The notes: generated by a model from the letters alone, not told the origin. DNA of 64,000 bases from VRUE01 sp963817945 (GCA_963817945.1 CAWFQH010000001.1:434001-498000), one strand, 5' to 3'; numbered from the stretch's first letter, positions 9,801 to 18,821 are shown. Numbers and translations are program-made.

Positions 9801-10135
9801 TCCCGGCTCTGCTTCTGCAGCTGCCGACGTTTCTCCGCCAAGACGCGGCCGGCATCTTCGATTCCGCGCTGAATTCGTTCCTCGGGCGTGAGACTCAGTC
9901 GTTCTTCCAGGGCCTCGACGTCGACATCCGTTTCTCGCGGCTTCGCATCAAGGACCAAGTCCTCGCCGAGTAGAAACAGCAGGTCCTGCAGCGTTGCCAC
10001 CGACGGGGAGATCCGATTCCGCTCGATTCTCGAGATCGCCGACTGCGTCGTCGACGCTCGCATCGCAAGGCGCCTCTGGCTTACCCCGTGTCGTTGCCGA
10101 GCGCGCCGTAGCAGTCCTCCCGGATCGGCGGTCAT
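9797..10135 (-). CDS. XRE-family helix-turn-helix protein
   Basis: This 112-aa protein has an N-terminal Cro/CI-type HTH: LLRRARQRHGVSQRRLAMRA followed by TTQSAISRIERNRISPSVATL, the recognition helix and the usual post-HTH turn. The remaining 45 residues are charged and probably helical (VEALEERLSLTPEERIQRGI). Proteins of this shape are often the antitoxin or regulator beside a nucleotidyltransferase-type toxin, but none is adjacent here: the neighbours are pepA (convergent) and a thioesterase. I see it as an orphan regulator. ATG start at 10135 has no clear ribosome site. Confidence 0.8.
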   Translation of the reverse strand: MTADPGGLLRRARQRHGVSQRRLAMRASTTQSAISRIERNRISPSVATLQDLLFLLGEDLVLDAKPRETDVDVEALEERLSLTPEERIQRGIEDAGRVLAEKRRQLQKQSRD

Positions 10136-10183
10136 ACCAGCTGTGTAGCAGCTTGTTGTCTGCGCGCCCTGTCTTCGCTTCGG

Positions 10184-10732
10184 TCAGGACAGGATCATGC
10201 AAGTGGCGACGGCATGCGCCAAGAGCTTGCCGCTGTCGGCTGCAGTCAGGTTCGCCTCCGCCGTTGCCTGGCGGCGGCCGCGGTAGAGGACGTTCGCCTC
10301 GCAGAGGACGCGGCCGGTATCGCGACTGATCGGCCTCACATACTTCGCCTCGAGGCCGAGCGACGTGTAGCCGACCCCTGCCGGCAGGGTCGTGTGGACC
10401 GCACAGCCAAGGGCAGAGTCGAGCAGGGTCGCCGCGTAGCCGCCGTGGACGACGCCGATCGGGTTGTAGTGCTCCTCGCCGGGCTCGCCCTCGAAGACGG
10501 CCCTTCCCTCGCCCAGCTCGATCGGGCGCAATCGCATCGTCACCGCGATCGGCGGCGGTGGCAACTCGCCGGCGACGATCGCCTCCATGTACTCCATCCC
10601 GGTCATCGTGGCTCCGGCCGCGGCCGTCGGCACCGGGTCCTGCCAGACCAGGGTGCGGCTGCGGCTTGTCTCGGGGCTGGAGACGGCGAAGGCTTCCGCC
10701 GCCTCCACGGCGTTGCTGGGGCTGGCGCTCAT
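10184..10732 (-). CDS. PaaI/hotdog-fold acyl-CoA thioesterase
   Basis: The 182-aa product contains the hotdog signature HYNPIGVVHGGYAATLLDSA followed by LGCAVHTTLPAGVGYTSLGL, then the beta-sheet core VRPISRDTGRVLCEANVLYRGRR. Such enzymes hydrolyse acyl- or aryl-CoA thioesters as homotetramers. Some 60 N-terminal residues precede the domain (GMEYMEAIVAGELPPPPIA is typical). Its ATG overlaps the stop of an upstream 51-codon gene (ATGA), so translation is coupled. It is divergent from the HxlR regulator at 10978, with two operator-like palindromes between them, so HxlR control is likely. Confidence 0.9.
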   Translation of the reverse strand: MSASPSNAVEAAEAFAVSSPETSRSRTLVWQDPVPTAAAGATMTGMEYMEAIVAGELPPPPIAVTMRLRPIELGEGRAVFEGEPGEEHYNPIGVVHGGYAATLLDSALGCAVHTTLPAGVGYTSLGLEAKYVRPISRDTGRVLCEANVLYRGRRQATAEANLTAADSGKLLAHAVATCMILS

Positions 10733-10884
10733 CGGGCGGCGCCAGGACGTCGGGCGGCGCCCTCCCCGACCCCGGCCCGGCGACTCGCCGGGTAGTGCAG
10801 GTCGGCGGTGATCTCCGCCTGGCTTATCGCGATCCGCGGCGTCTTCGCTCGCTGCGGGTTGCGGTTTCTCGAGATCAACCTCAT
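10729..10884 (-). CDS. Small basic protein, 51 aa, coupled to the thioesterase
   Basis: The frame starts ATGAGGTTGATC at 10884 with a strong ribosome site GGAGG five bases upstream, and its TGA overlaps the thioesterase ATG. The product begins MRLISRNRNPQRAKTPRIAI and continues ITADLHYPASRR. It is rich in Arg and has no membrane span. No family recognised. The good ribosome site, the coupling and the position directly behind an HxlR-type operator make a real leader gene likely, either as a small protein or as a translational entry point for the thioesterase. Confidence 0.5.
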   Translation of the reverse strand: MRLISRNRNPQRAKTPRIAISQAEITADLHYPASRRAGVGEGAARRPGAAR

Positions 10885-10907
10885 AGCTGCCTCCAATCGG
10901 CTGCTTG

Positions 10908-10924
10908 AGTTGCGCGATGCAACT
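10908..10924. promoter_or_regulatory. HxlR-type operator, copy 1
   Basis: AGTTGC-GCGAT-GCAACT is a perfect 6-bp inverted repeat with a 5-bp spacer. It lies 23 bp upstream of the 51-codon gene's start and just upstream of the -35 of the divergent HxlR gene. A second copy is 44 bp away. Confidence 0.6.
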
Positions 10925-10925
10925 G

Positions 10926-10955
10926 TTGACAAACGCGACCCTACCCCAGTTAGTT
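10926..10955 (+). promoter_or_regulatory. Promoter of the HxlR regulator gene
   Basis: A consensus -35 TTGACA (10926-10931) is followed after 18 bp by TTAGTT as a weak -10. The second palindrome overlaps the -10 region, consistent with autorepression. Confidence 0.4.
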
Positions 10956-10968
10956 GCTTAATGCAACC
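10952..10968. promoter_or_regulatory. HxlR-type operator, copy 2
   Basis: AGTTGC-TTAAT-GCAACC repeats the half-sites and spacer length of the copy at 10908 with one mismatch. It lies 9 bp before the HxlR start codon and over its promoter. Confidence 0.6.
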
Positions 10969-10977
10969 TAATGTGAG

Positions 10978-11481
10978 ATGATCACGTTTGTGCTGCGACA
11001 CGACTATCCAGGCCAGGTCTGCTCGATTGCCAAGGCGCTCGAGGTGATCGGTGAGCGCTGGTCGCTCCTGATCGTTCGCGACGTGATGAACGGCAGGCGA
11101 CGCTTCGACGAGCTGCAGAAGGGTCTCGGCATCGCCCGCAACGTTCTCTCCGCCCGCCTGCAGCGCCTCGTCGAGGAGGACATCCTCGAACGTCGGCCCT
11201 ACCAGACCAGCCCCGAGCGCCATGAGTACTTCCTGACCGAGAAGGGGCTCGATCTCTGGCCCGCACTCGTTGCTTTGCTCGGCTGGGGGGACCGTCACTC
11301 CCCCGCCCCAAACGGGCCGCCGATGCTGATCGTGCACAAGGAGTGCGGCGGGCCGGTCAGCGACCGCGGCATCTGCGAAAGCTGCGGCAAGGTCCTGCAC
11401 GCCCGTGATGCCCGCCCGCTCCCCGGCCCGGGCCTCGGCGCCGGGAAGGAGCCCGTCGGCGCGGCGGCGGCAAGCGAGTGA
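10978..11481 (+). CDS. HxlR-family transcriptional regulator with C-terminal zinc-ribbon-like tail
   Basis: The 167-aa protein has the HxlR winged helix: CSIAKALEVIGERWSLLIVRDVMNGRRRFDELQKGLGIARNVLS in pieces, with the conserved early Cys (residue 14) that senses reactive electrophiles in characterised relatives. After the wing (HEYFLTEKGLDLWPAL) it carries CGGPVSDRGICESCGK, a CxxxxxxxxCxxC arrangement that looks like a small zinc ribbon, then a low-complexity tail. It is divergent from the small gene plus thioesterase and upstream of aldehyde dehydrogenase. Two AGTTGC-N5-GCAACY palindromes in the divergent promoter are its probable binding sites. Confidence 0.9.
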   Translation: MITFVLRHDYPGQVCSIAKALEVIGERWSLLIVRDVMNGRRRFDELQKGLGIARNVLSARLQRLVEEDILERRPYQTSPERHEYFLTEKGLDLWPALVALLGWGDRHSPAPNGPPMLIVHKECGGPVSDRGICESCGKVLHARDARPLPGPGLGAGKEPVGAAAASE

Positions 11482-11545
11482 GGAGTTTTCCACCCTATGG
11501 TGTGGTCAATTCATCAACCGAGGAAAACTGAGCGCGGAGGGCGAG

Positions 11546-12978
<1,433 letters not shown>

Positions 12979-12982
<4 letters not shown>

Positions 12983-13003
12983 GAGGGACGAGCGAAACTC
13001 CCG
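12979..13003 (+). repeat. Left outer inverted-repeat arm around IS1595 element
   Basis: Twenty-five bases beginning CTAGGAGGGACGAGCG match the reverse complement of 14121-14145 at 24 of 25 positions. The arm starts on the ALDH stop codon. The gap to the inner transposon end is 47 bp on both sides. Confidence 0.7.
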
Positions 13004-13050
13004 CCCACGCTTGGCGGCGGCGGACACAGCGCGGAGCGGCGTCCTCGGTC

Positions 13051-14073
13051 GGCCAAATAGCGCTGCTCACGAGTATCCGGTTCACTCAGGCAGCAGCCCT
13101 GCTGGTGATCTCGGCGTAGATGCTCGGCTCGTGCGCCGCGCCGAGCCCCAGCAGCGTCTGGAAGGCGGCCATCGGAGTGCGGCGGCGGTTGTGACGGAAG
13201 ACGAACTCGTCGAGGTAGACCTGTAGGTGCTTCTCGGAGGCGCTGCGGTGGGTGCCCTGCAGCCAGGTCTTGACGTTGGAGAGGGCGCGGTGGGCGCGGG
13301 GCAGGATGAGGCGGCGCTCCTCGCTACGCCAGCGCTGAGAGATCGGCCTGTGGTCGAAGCCACGGGCGCTGAGGTCGGCATAGCCGCCCCAGCCGTCGGT
13401 GTGGACGATCGCGCCGGACTCGACGTTCTCGGTGACCCAGGGCCCGAGGGTGCGTTTGCTCGCGTCCGCAAGCACCGCTAGCCGCAACCGGCCCGAGCCG
13501 GCTCCGCGGACCTCCACCGCAACCCCCACGAGCCGCTTGCCAACGGGGTCTCGGCCGGCTTTGCGAGCAGGGTTGACGCCTCCGAGGAAGCCCTCGTCGA
13601 CCTCGACCTCACCGCGCAGCGCCTCGCGCTCGGGGGCGACCATCGCCCGGCGCAGCTTCTGCAGGATCAGCCAGGCGGTCTCATAGCGCGAGAGGCCGAG
13701 CTGGCGCTGCAGCTGTTTGGCGGAGATCCCGGGAGTGTGGGTGGCGACCAGGTAGGCCGCCCAGAACCAGAGTCGAAGCGGAGTGCGGGTGCCGTGCATG
13801 ACCGTCCCCGCGGTGACCGAAGTCTGGTGGTGACAGTCGCTGCACTCCCACAGGTGGCGGCGCTCCAATACCCAGGCGCGCTCCCCGCCACAGGCCGGGC
13901 ATCGGTAGCCCCCCGGCCACCGCGACGCCGCCAGGTACTCGAGGCAGGTGACATCGTCAGGGAAGCGCTCCTGGAACTCCATGATCGTGCGAGGGAAGTC
14001 TGGCCTGCCCACAAGACGACTGTAGGCACGTCACCTGACGGAACCGGATACTCGTGAGCGCTGCTATTCGGCC
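13051..14073 (-). mobile_element. IS1595-family insertion sequence
   Basis: About 1,023 bp flanked by 33-bp imperfect inverted repeats (13051-13083 and 14041-14073; 29 of 33 positions match, both ending in GCTCACGAGTATCCGGTTC). One transposase gene fills it. I cannot find a perfect 8-bp target duplication outside these ends. An additional pair of 25-bp inverted arms sits exactly 47 bp outside each end, so the true element may be larger (12979-14145). It lies between the convergent ALDH and TMEM175 genes and interrupts neither. Confidence 0.85.
13086..14012 (-). CDS. IS1595-family transposase (ISXO2-like DDE)
   Basis: This 308-aa transposase has an N-terminal zinc ribbon (CPACGGERAW ... LWECSDCHHQTSVTAGT) that probably contacts DNA, a helical region (LWFWAAYLVATHTPGISAKQ), and a DDE core: VEVDEGFLGG, VHTDGWGGYADL, and a C-terminal helix with HLQVYLDEFVFRHNRR, where the family has N or E. 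Length is normal and no frameshift is seen, so it may be active. The C-terminal end is within 40 bp of the left inverted repeat. Confidence 0.93.
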   Translation of the reverse strand: MGRPDFPRTIMEFQERFPDDVTCLEYLAASRWPGGYRCPACGGERAWVLERRHLWECSDCHHQTSVTAGTVMHGTRTPLRLWFWAAYLVATHTPGISAKQLQRQLGLSRYETAWLILQKLRRAMVAPEREALRGEVEVDEGFLGGVNPARKAGRDPVGKRLVGVAVEVRGAGSGRLRLAVLADASKRTLGPWVTENVESGAIVHTDGWGGYADLSARGFDHRPISQRWRSEERRLILPRAHRALSNVKTWLQGTHRSASEKHLQVYLDEFVFRHNRRRTPMAAFQTLLGLGAAHEPSIYAEITSRAAA

Positions 14074-14120
14074 TCCCTCCGTCCTTGCCCCGCTTGGTCC
14101 GGCGCTCGCCAGACCGCACA

Positions 14121-14145
14121 CGGGAGTTTCGCTAGTCCCTCCTAG
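14121..14145 (-). repeat. Right outer inverted-repeat arm around IS1595 element
   Basis: Reverse-complement partner of 12979-13003 with one mismatch. The arm supplies the last codons and the TAG stop of the TMEM175-like gene (TRRD-stop), so that C-terminus may be element-derived. Confidence 0.7.
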
Positions 14146-14752
14146 TCCGAGCGCGGCGACGAATCGGGTCGACGAAGAGCGCCAGCCAGAGCCAGGGCGC
14201 GACATGGGCGTTGAGGAAGGCGACCGGGATCGAGGCGAGGAAGACCCCCGCGGTCCAGAGCGCCCGGCGGCGGCCCTGTCCATATGCGTCGGGCTCGGTC
14301 GCGAGCATCCCCTCACGGCGGGCGTCGGCGAACATCCACGAGCCGACCAGGGTGACGGCGGCGAGGTTGATCGCGTAGACGACGACCGCGGCGCTGTCCC
14401 CGGCGTGGTCGCCGAGTACCTGGCTGCTGAACGGGATCATCACGATCCAGGCGAGGTAGAACAGGTTGAGGCCGATCAGGCGGCTGTCGAAGCCGGTCAT
14501 CTCGCCGAAGACGCGGTGATGGATCACCCAGAAACGGCCGATCACGGCGAAGCTGAGCGCGTAGGCGAAGAGGTCGTGACGCTGGTCCCAGAGGACATCG
14601 GTCAGGTTGTCACCGGGAATACGCTCAGGAACGCTGAGGTTGAGCACGAGCAGCGTGATCGCGATCGCGAAGACCCCGTCGCTGAAGGCAACAATGCGGG
14701 CGAACTCCGTCTCCTTTTCCTCCCGGCGCTGAGCCGACCGGCCGCTGGGCAC
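14132..14752 (-). CDS. TMEM175-like potassium channel protein
   Basis: The hallmark FSDGVFAIAITLLVL occurs in the first predicted helix; this FSD motif lines the pore in the bacterial TMEM175/DUF1211 potassium channels. About six hydrophobic helices follow (LFAYALSFAVIGRFWVIHH, LIGLNLFYLAWIVMIPF and others) in roughly 206 residues, one repeat unit as expected for bacterial tetramers. Start uncertain: GTG 14752 leaves about 20 residues before the first helix, while ATG 14776 would overlap the divergent acyl-CoA dehydrogenase start. The last residues and stop lie in the right arm of the repeat around the IS1595 element. Confidence 0.85.
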   Translation of the reverse strand: MPSGRSAQRREEKETEFARIVAFSDGVFAIAITLLVLNLSVPERIPGDNLTDVLWDQRHDLFAYALSFAVIGRFWVIHHRVFGEMTGFDSRLIGLNLFYLAWIVMIPFSSQVLGDHAGDSAAVVVYAINLAAVTLVGSWMFADARREGMLATEPDAYGQGRRRALWTAGVFLASIPVAFLNAHVAPWLWLALFVDPIRRRARTRRD

Positions 14753-14758
14753 GGGCAA

Positions 14759-14764
14759 TAGGCT
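14759..14764 (+). promoter_or_regulatory. -10 element (TAGGCT) of acyl-CoA dehydrogenase promoter
   Basis: TAGGCT is separated by 10 bases from the ATG at 14775, giving a leader of about three bases or none. Confidence 0.4.
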
Positions 14765-14774
14765 GACAGGCCGC

Positions 14775-15920
14775 ATGGACTTCACGCTGAACGACGAGCA
14801 GCGGCTGCTGCGCGACACCGTCCGGGACTTCGCCCGCCAGGAGGTAGCGCCGGTGGCGGAGGAGCTCGATCGGGAGAAGCGGTTCCCCTACGAGATCGTC
14901 GCCAAGATGGGCGACCTCGGGCTGATGGGGATCCCCTTCCCCGAGGAGTACGGCGGCGGCGGCGCCGACACCCTGTCCTACGTGCTGGCGGTCGAAGAGC
15001 TGGCCCGGATCGACTCGTCGGTCTGCATCACGATGGCCGCCCACACCTCGCTCGGGACGATGCCGATCCACCTCTGGGGGAGCGACGAGCAGAAGGCCGA
15101 GTGGCTACCGCGGCTCTGCAGCGGCGAGCGACTCGCCTCCTTCGGTCTGACCGAGCCGGAGGCCGGCTCGGACGCCGGCAACGTCCGCACCAGCGCCAAG
15201 CTCGAGGACGGCGAATGGTCAATCGACGGCGCCAAGCAGTTCATCACCAACTCGGGCACCGACATCTCCGGCTGCGTCTCGATCACCGCGGTGACGGGCG
15301 AGACGAACGGGCGCAAGGAGGTCTCCAACCTGATCGTCCCCACCGGTACCCCCGGCTACGAGGTCGGCGAGCCGTACCGGAAGATGGGCTGGAACGCTTC
15401 CGATACGCGGCCGCTCTCCTTCGACGGGTGCCGGGTCCCGGAGTCCAACCTGCTCGGTCGGCGCGGGGACGGCTTCAAGAACTTCCTCCACATCCTCGAC
15501 GGGGGTCGGATCGGCGTGGCCGCGATGGGGGTCGGGCTGGCGCAGGGAGCCCTCGATGAGGCGCTTGCCTACGCCAAGGAGCGCCGCGCCTTCGGCCAGA
15601 CGATCTCCAAGTTCCAGTCGATCCAGGCAAAGATCGCCGACCTCTCGGCCCAGATCGAGGCGGCCCGGCTACTCACCTGGCGGGCGGCACTCGAAAAAGA
15701 CGCCGGGGTGTCGTTCACCCTGACCGCCGCCCAGGCGAAGCTGATCACCGGCCGCCTCGCGGTCCGCGCCACCGAGGAGGCGGTGCAGATCCACGGCGGC
15801 TACGGCTACATCGAGGAGTATCCCGTCTGCCGCTTCTACCGCGACGCCAAGATTCTCACGATCGGCGAGGGCACCGATGAGGTACAGCAGATGGTGATCG
15901 CGCGCCAGCTCGGCTGCTGA
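14775..15920 (+). CDS. Acyl-CoA dehydrogenase
   Basis: The 381-aa FAD enzyme introduces a trans-2 double bond into acyl-CoA and passes electrons to ETF. It starts MDFTLNDEQRLLRDTVRDFA like short-chain members, has the FAD/substrate loop FGLTEPEAGSDAG, and AFGQTISKFQSIQ. The catalytic base lies in GGYGYIEEYPVCRFYRDAK, the position used by short/medium-chain enzymes. It ends EGTDEVQQMVIARQL. Its electron acceptor is the EtfAB/ETF-QO set encoded at 0.4-4 kb. Chain length cannot be told from sequence alone; butyryl/short-chain is the nearest pattern. Confidence 0.94.
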   Translation: MDFTLNDEQRLLRDTVRDFARQEVAPVAEELDREKRFPYEIVAKMGDLGLMGIPFPEEYGGGGADTLSYVLAVEELARIDSSVCITMAAHTSLGTMPIHLWGSDEQKAEWLPRLCSGERLASFGLTEPEAGSDAGNVRTSAKLEDGEWSIDGAKQFITNSGTDISGCVSITAVTGETNGRKEVSNLIVPTGTPGYEVGEPYRKMGWNASDTRPLSFDGCRVPESNLLGRRGDGFKNFLHILDGGRIGVAAMGVGLAQGALDEALAYAKERRAFGQTISKFQSIQAKIADLSAQIEAARLLTWRAALEKDAGVSFTLTAAQAKLITGRLAVRATEEAVQIHGGYGYIEEYPVCRFYRDAKILTIGEGTDEVQQMVIARQLGC

Positions 15921-15938
15921 GACTTCGGCGACCTACGA

Positions 15939-16367
15939 CTAGGCCGGCTGCGCGGTGACGGCGCCCACGGCGCGCCCAGTCGTCTCCGCGGCGCGCCCGA
16001 CGCGCTCGCCGATCCCGTAGTGGGCGCAGATCGCCAGCTCGTGCTCGCGCAGCAGCGGCCGCGTCGGGTCGACGGTGGGGGCGCTGCGGATCACGTCGGC
16101 GGTGTGCGCAGTCCAGACGCGGCTGGCGGCCGCGGCGCAGTTGCGCAACGGCACGACGACGAGGGCGGCGGGCTGCCGCCCCAGTAACGAGAACCGCCGG
16201 CGCAGCGAGACGACCAGCCAGGCCGGCTCGCCGCGATCGACGTCGCAGAAGAGCCCATGCACGCGGCCGACCCGGGCGCCGGCGACGTCGTCGACCTCGA
16301 AGCCCAGCCAGCCCGTCGCCTCGGCGAGGCTTGGCTCGGCCGCATCGGTGGCTGCCGCCTCAGGCAT
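15939..16367 (-). CDS. PRC-barrel-like hypothetical protein
   Basis: The 142-aa product has a region WLGFEVDDVAGARVGRVHGL followed by DVDRGEPAWLVVSL that looks like a PRC-barrel: a small beta domain found in ribosome maturation and photosystem proteins and in many actinobacterial stress proteins. A positively charged strand (RRRFSLLGRQPAALVVVPL) and a helical Ala-rich C-terminus follow. Its ATG lies inside the last codons of meaB (8-bp overlap), so translation is coupled. Function unknown; assignment is from pattern only. Confidence 0.7.
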   Translation of the reverse strand: MPEAAATDAAEPSLAEATGWLGFEVDDVAGARVGRVHGLFCDVDRGEPAWLVVSLRRRFSLLGRQPAALVVVPLRNCAAAASRVWTAHTADVIRSAPTVDPTRPLLREHELAICAHYGIGERVGRAAETTGRAVGAVTAQPA

Positions 16368-17322
16368 CGGCCTGCCTCTCCATCAGCTCGCTAGCGGCGC
16401 TGGCCGGGTCGAGCTCGCGCCGCACCACCCGCTCGAGCAAGGCTGCGGTCTCCGGGTCCTCGGCAGCGGTCGCCTCGAGACGTCGGCGCATCCGCGAGGC
16501 GGCGATCCCCAGCACCTCGCTGCGCAGGTTGCGCGCCCGCCGTTCCTCCAGCGTGCCGGCGGCCTCGATGTGGGCGCGGTGCTCGGCGATCTTGGTCGCC
16601 AACTCGGCGACTCCCTCACCGCGTGCCGCCTCCGTCCGCAGGATTGGCACGTTCCAGCCCTCGGGATCGTACGAGAGGGCCAGCACGCCGCGCACCTCAC
16701 GCACCATCGTGTCGGTCATCGGGTGGTCGGCCTTGTTGACGACGATGATGTCGGGGATCTCCATCACGCCCGCCTTCAGCGCCTGGATCGAATCTCCGGA
16801 GCCCGGCATCAGCGCCAGCACGATGGTGTCGGCGTGGTCGACGATGTCGATCTCCGCCTGGCCGACGCCGACAGTCTCGATCAGAACGTCGTCCTTGCCC
16901 GCCGCGTCCATCACGAGCGCCACCTGCAGCGCCGCCTCGGAGAGGCCGCCAAGCGCGCCGCGCGATGCCATCGAGCGGATGAACACGCCCGGATCGAGGA
17001 AGTGGTCAGAGAGCCGGATGCGGTCGCCGAGCAGGGCGCCCCGCGTGAAGGGGCTGGAGGGATCGATCGAGAGGACCGCGACCTCGCGCTCGCTCTTGCG
17101 CAGCTCCGCGGTCAGCGCACCGATCAGCGTGCTCTTGCCCACCCCGGGAGGCCCGGTGAAGCCGACTATCCGGGCTTTCCCGGTGTGCGGGTAGACCTCG
17201 CGCACCAGCTCCCAACCGGCCGGATCGTCGGACTCGATCAGCGTGATCGCTCGCGCGAGTGCTCGTTTATCGCCATCGAGGAGGCGCTCGGCGAGCGGAG
17301 CGGATTGGGCGGCGTCCGGCAT
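16360..17322 (-). CDS. meaB: MeaB/ArgK-type GTPase, chaperone of B12-dependent mutase
   Basis: This 320-aa G3E-family GTPase loads and protects the cobalamin cofactor of methylmalonyl-CoA-type mutases. The Walker A is GPPGVGKST at residues 57-65, followed by SIDPSSPFTRGALLGDRIR, which is diagnostic of MeaB, then ETVGVGQAEID (Walker B/switch) and NKAD for guanine. The C-terminal helical dimerisation region is present. Its client subunits are at 4.2-6.2 kb. ATG 17322 is preceded by TAGACT at 9 bp, so the message is probably leaderless. Overlaps the PRC-barrel gene downstream. Confidence 0.95.
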   Translation of the reverse strand: MPDAAQSAPLAERLLDGDKRALARAITLIESDDPAGWELVREVYPHTGKARIVGFTGPPGVGKSTLIGALTAELRKSEREVAVLSIDPSSPFTRGALLGDRIRLSDHFLDPGVFIRSMASRGALGGLSEAALQVALVMDAAGKDDVLIETVGVGQAEIDIVDHADTIVLALMPGSGDSIQALKAGVMEIPDIIVVNKADHPMTDTMVREVRGVLALSYDPEGWNVPILRTEAARGEGVAELATKIAEHRAHIEAAGTLEERRARNLRSEVLGIAASRMRRRLEATAAEDPETAALLERVVRRELDPASAASELMERQADA

Positions 17323-17331
17323 GGGCGGCTG

Positions 17332-17337
17332 AGTCTA
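17332..17337 (-). promoter_or_regulatory. -10 element (TAGACT) of meaB promoter
   Basis: TAGACT on the minus strand ends 9 bp before the meaB ATG. It is the third identical hexamer at this spacing in the window. Confidence 0.45.
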
Positions 17338-17349
17338 AGAGACAGACTT

Positions 17350-17355
17350 TAAAGT
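17350..17355 (+). promoter_or_regulatory. -10 element (TAAAGT) of acyltransferase promoter
   Basis: TAAAGT is followed by 10 bases and the GTG start at 17366. It is divergent from the meaB element only 12 bp away. Confidence 0.4.
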
Positions 17356-17365
17356 CCCCGCCGCC

Positions 17366-18022
17366 GTGATCCGCTTCATTCGCTTCTGCGCCCACAACCG
17401 GATGCTGACCCCCAGATACGGGCTGCTGCTGCTGCGCTACCTGAGGCGGCGGCTCCTGAGCCGGGCCGGTTGGCGCTGGAGCACCGACGGGCCGGTGTTC
17501 TTCGGCAGTGGTCTGGAACTGCAGATCACCCGCCGCGGCCGCGTCGACTTCGGCCGCTTCGTCTGGCTCGGACATGGGACCAAGATTCGCTGCCACGAGG
17601 GGGCGGTCGAGATCGGCTCCAAGACCGTGCTCGGGCAGGAGGTCACGATCTCCGCCTACCGGCGGGTGCGGATCGGCGAGCAGTGTGTGATCGCCGACCG
17701 CGCCATGTTCATCGACTTCGACCACGGCGTCGTCGAGGTCGAGCGGCCGATCCGCAGCCAGGGCATCTACACGCGCGAGGTCGAGGTCGGCTCCAACGTC
17801 TGGATCGGCTACGGCGCCTGCATCCTCCGCGGCGTCCACGTCGGCGACAACGCAATCGTCGGCACGAACTCGGTCGTCACCAAGGACGTCCCCGCCAATG
17901 CCGTCGTCGCAGGCATCCCCGCCCGCATCATCCGCATGCGCGACGCCCCCGAGCAACTGCGCTGGCCGACCCCGGTCGAGCCCGACCCGGGGGCATGGAC
18001 GACGATGCAGCCCCCGGACTGA
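17366..18022 (+). CDS. Hexapeptide-repeat (left-handed beta-helix) acyltransferase
   Basis: The 218-aa product shows hexapeptide repeats from about residue 70 (VWLGHG, IGSKTVLGQEVTI, VRIGEQCVI) and the typical C-terminal coil VEVGSNVWIGYGACILRGVHVGDNAIVGTNSVVTKDVP in pieces, followed by AGIPARIIRM. This is the WbbJ/LacA/maltose O-acetyltransferase pattern: acetyl-CoA-dependent O-acetylation of sugars or cell-surface glycans. A loop with FDHGVVEVERPI carries the probable catalytic His. Start GTG 17366 (MIRFIRFCAHNRMLTPRYG), leaderless. A terminator hairpin overlaps its stop. Confidence 0.88.
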   Translation: MIRFIRFCAHNRMLTPRYGLLLLRYLRRRLLSRAGWRWSTDGPVFFGSGLELQITRRGRVDFGRFVWLGHGTKIRCHEGAVEIGSKTVLGQEVTISAYRRVRIGEQCVIADRAMFIDFDHGVVEVERPIRSQGIYTREVEVGSNVWIGYGACILRGVHVGDNAIVGTNSVVTKDVPANAVVAGIPARIIRMRDAPEQLRWPTPVEPDPGAWTTMQPPD

Positions 18023-18035
18023 ATCGCCCGGGGGC
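18010..18035 (+). terminator. Putative terminator after acyltransferase
   Basis: GCCCCCGG pairs with CCGGGGGC over a 10-base loop and is followed by CTGCTCTT. The stem spans the stop codon of the acyltransferase. There is no long T-run, so efficiency is unclear. Confidence 0.4.
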
Positions 18036-18081
18036 CTGCTCTTCGAGAGCTGCGCCTATGTGCGCGCCGTAGCGTGCGGGG

Positions 18082-18720
18082 CTATTCGACCCAGATGCCT
18101 CGGTGGGCCCCCATTGTGTTCTCGCCTGTGATTGTGACGTTGCCGCTATAGGTGCCGTTGTTTGTTGTGCCTGTTTCGTTTGCGCAGCCGGCGCCGTGTT
18201 CGACGTAGTCGAGCCCGGCGATGCCTTGGTCGAAGGCGACGCTGCGTGTCGTTTCCGCGCCCCCGTTTGTGAATGTGACGGTGCCGAGGTTGCCCTGCGG
18301 CGGAACTGTGATCGTGCATTCCGGCGCGTCGATTTCGATCAATTCATTGTCCGGGCACTCGATGCTCATCGTGCCTGTCAAATGTTCTGTATCCGCGCCG
18401 ACGTGGTAGAGGAAATTACAGCCGTTGTGTGTGAACGTCACTTCTTCCGCTTCGTCGAGCAGGCAATTGTCGAATGTCGGTGTGAGTGTGATTGTCGTCG
18501 ATGTAAGGACCGCCTTTGTGCCGGCAAACTGGACGATCCCGCATTTGACTACGCCGACATCGAATGCCAGCGCGTTGAGAGTGGTCTGCTGCCCTGTGAT
18601 GATCGTGTGTTCGCTTTCGAAATGGAACTGCGGCGACGCCGAAGCGGCCGAAGCCCCCACGGCACCGATGGCAAGCGCCGCGACGAGGCTGAGCCCGAAG
18701 GCCTTGAAATTGCGAAGCAT
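18082..18720 (-). CDS. Secreted protein of the 'MSLKLKA' paralogous family (divergent member)
   Basis: The 212-aa product has a signal peptide (MLRNFKAFGLSLVAALAIGAV, then GASAASA-SPQ as probable cleavage) and no further membrane span. The mature part is rich in Thr and has paired cysteines: THNGCNFLYHV, SIECPDNELIEIDAPECTITVPPQG, GAGCANETGTTNNGTYSGNVTITG in order. This order is shared with the proteins at 55.3 and 57.3 kb. Start ATG 18720 is supported by AAGGAG; a long frame upstream is not coding. The coding strand is unusually A/C-rich (many ACA, AAC codons). Function unknown; probably cell-surface or extracellular. Confidence 0.8.
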   Translation of the reverse strand: MLRNFKAFGLSLVAALAIGAVGASAASASPQFHFESEHTIITGQQTTLNALAFDVGVVKCGIVQFAGTKAVLTSTTITLTPTFDNCLLDEAEEVTFTHNGCNFLYHVGADTEHLTGTMSIECPDNELIEIDAPECTITVPPQGNLGTVTFTNGGAETTRSVAFDQGIAGLDYVEHGAGCANETGTTNNGTYSGNVTITGENTMGAHRGIWVE

Positions 18721-18821
18721 GCGAGTGCGCTCCTTCCAATTGACTGGAGGCGGAGCCCTCCAATGGGGCGCCACCCATTGCTTAATGAATATGAAGCATT
18801 GGGCGGTGTTGCGCGATTCGC

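Noticed and set aside
9797..10183. A toxin partner for the XRE gene
   Set aside because: The 48 bp upstream and the convergent pepA leave no room for a partner; the regulator stands alone.
13041..14083. 8-bp target-site duplication of the IS1595 element (CCTCGGTC versus CCTCCGTC)
   Set aside because: The copies differ and are offset by two bases from the inverted-repeat ends, so they do not mark a convincing duplication.
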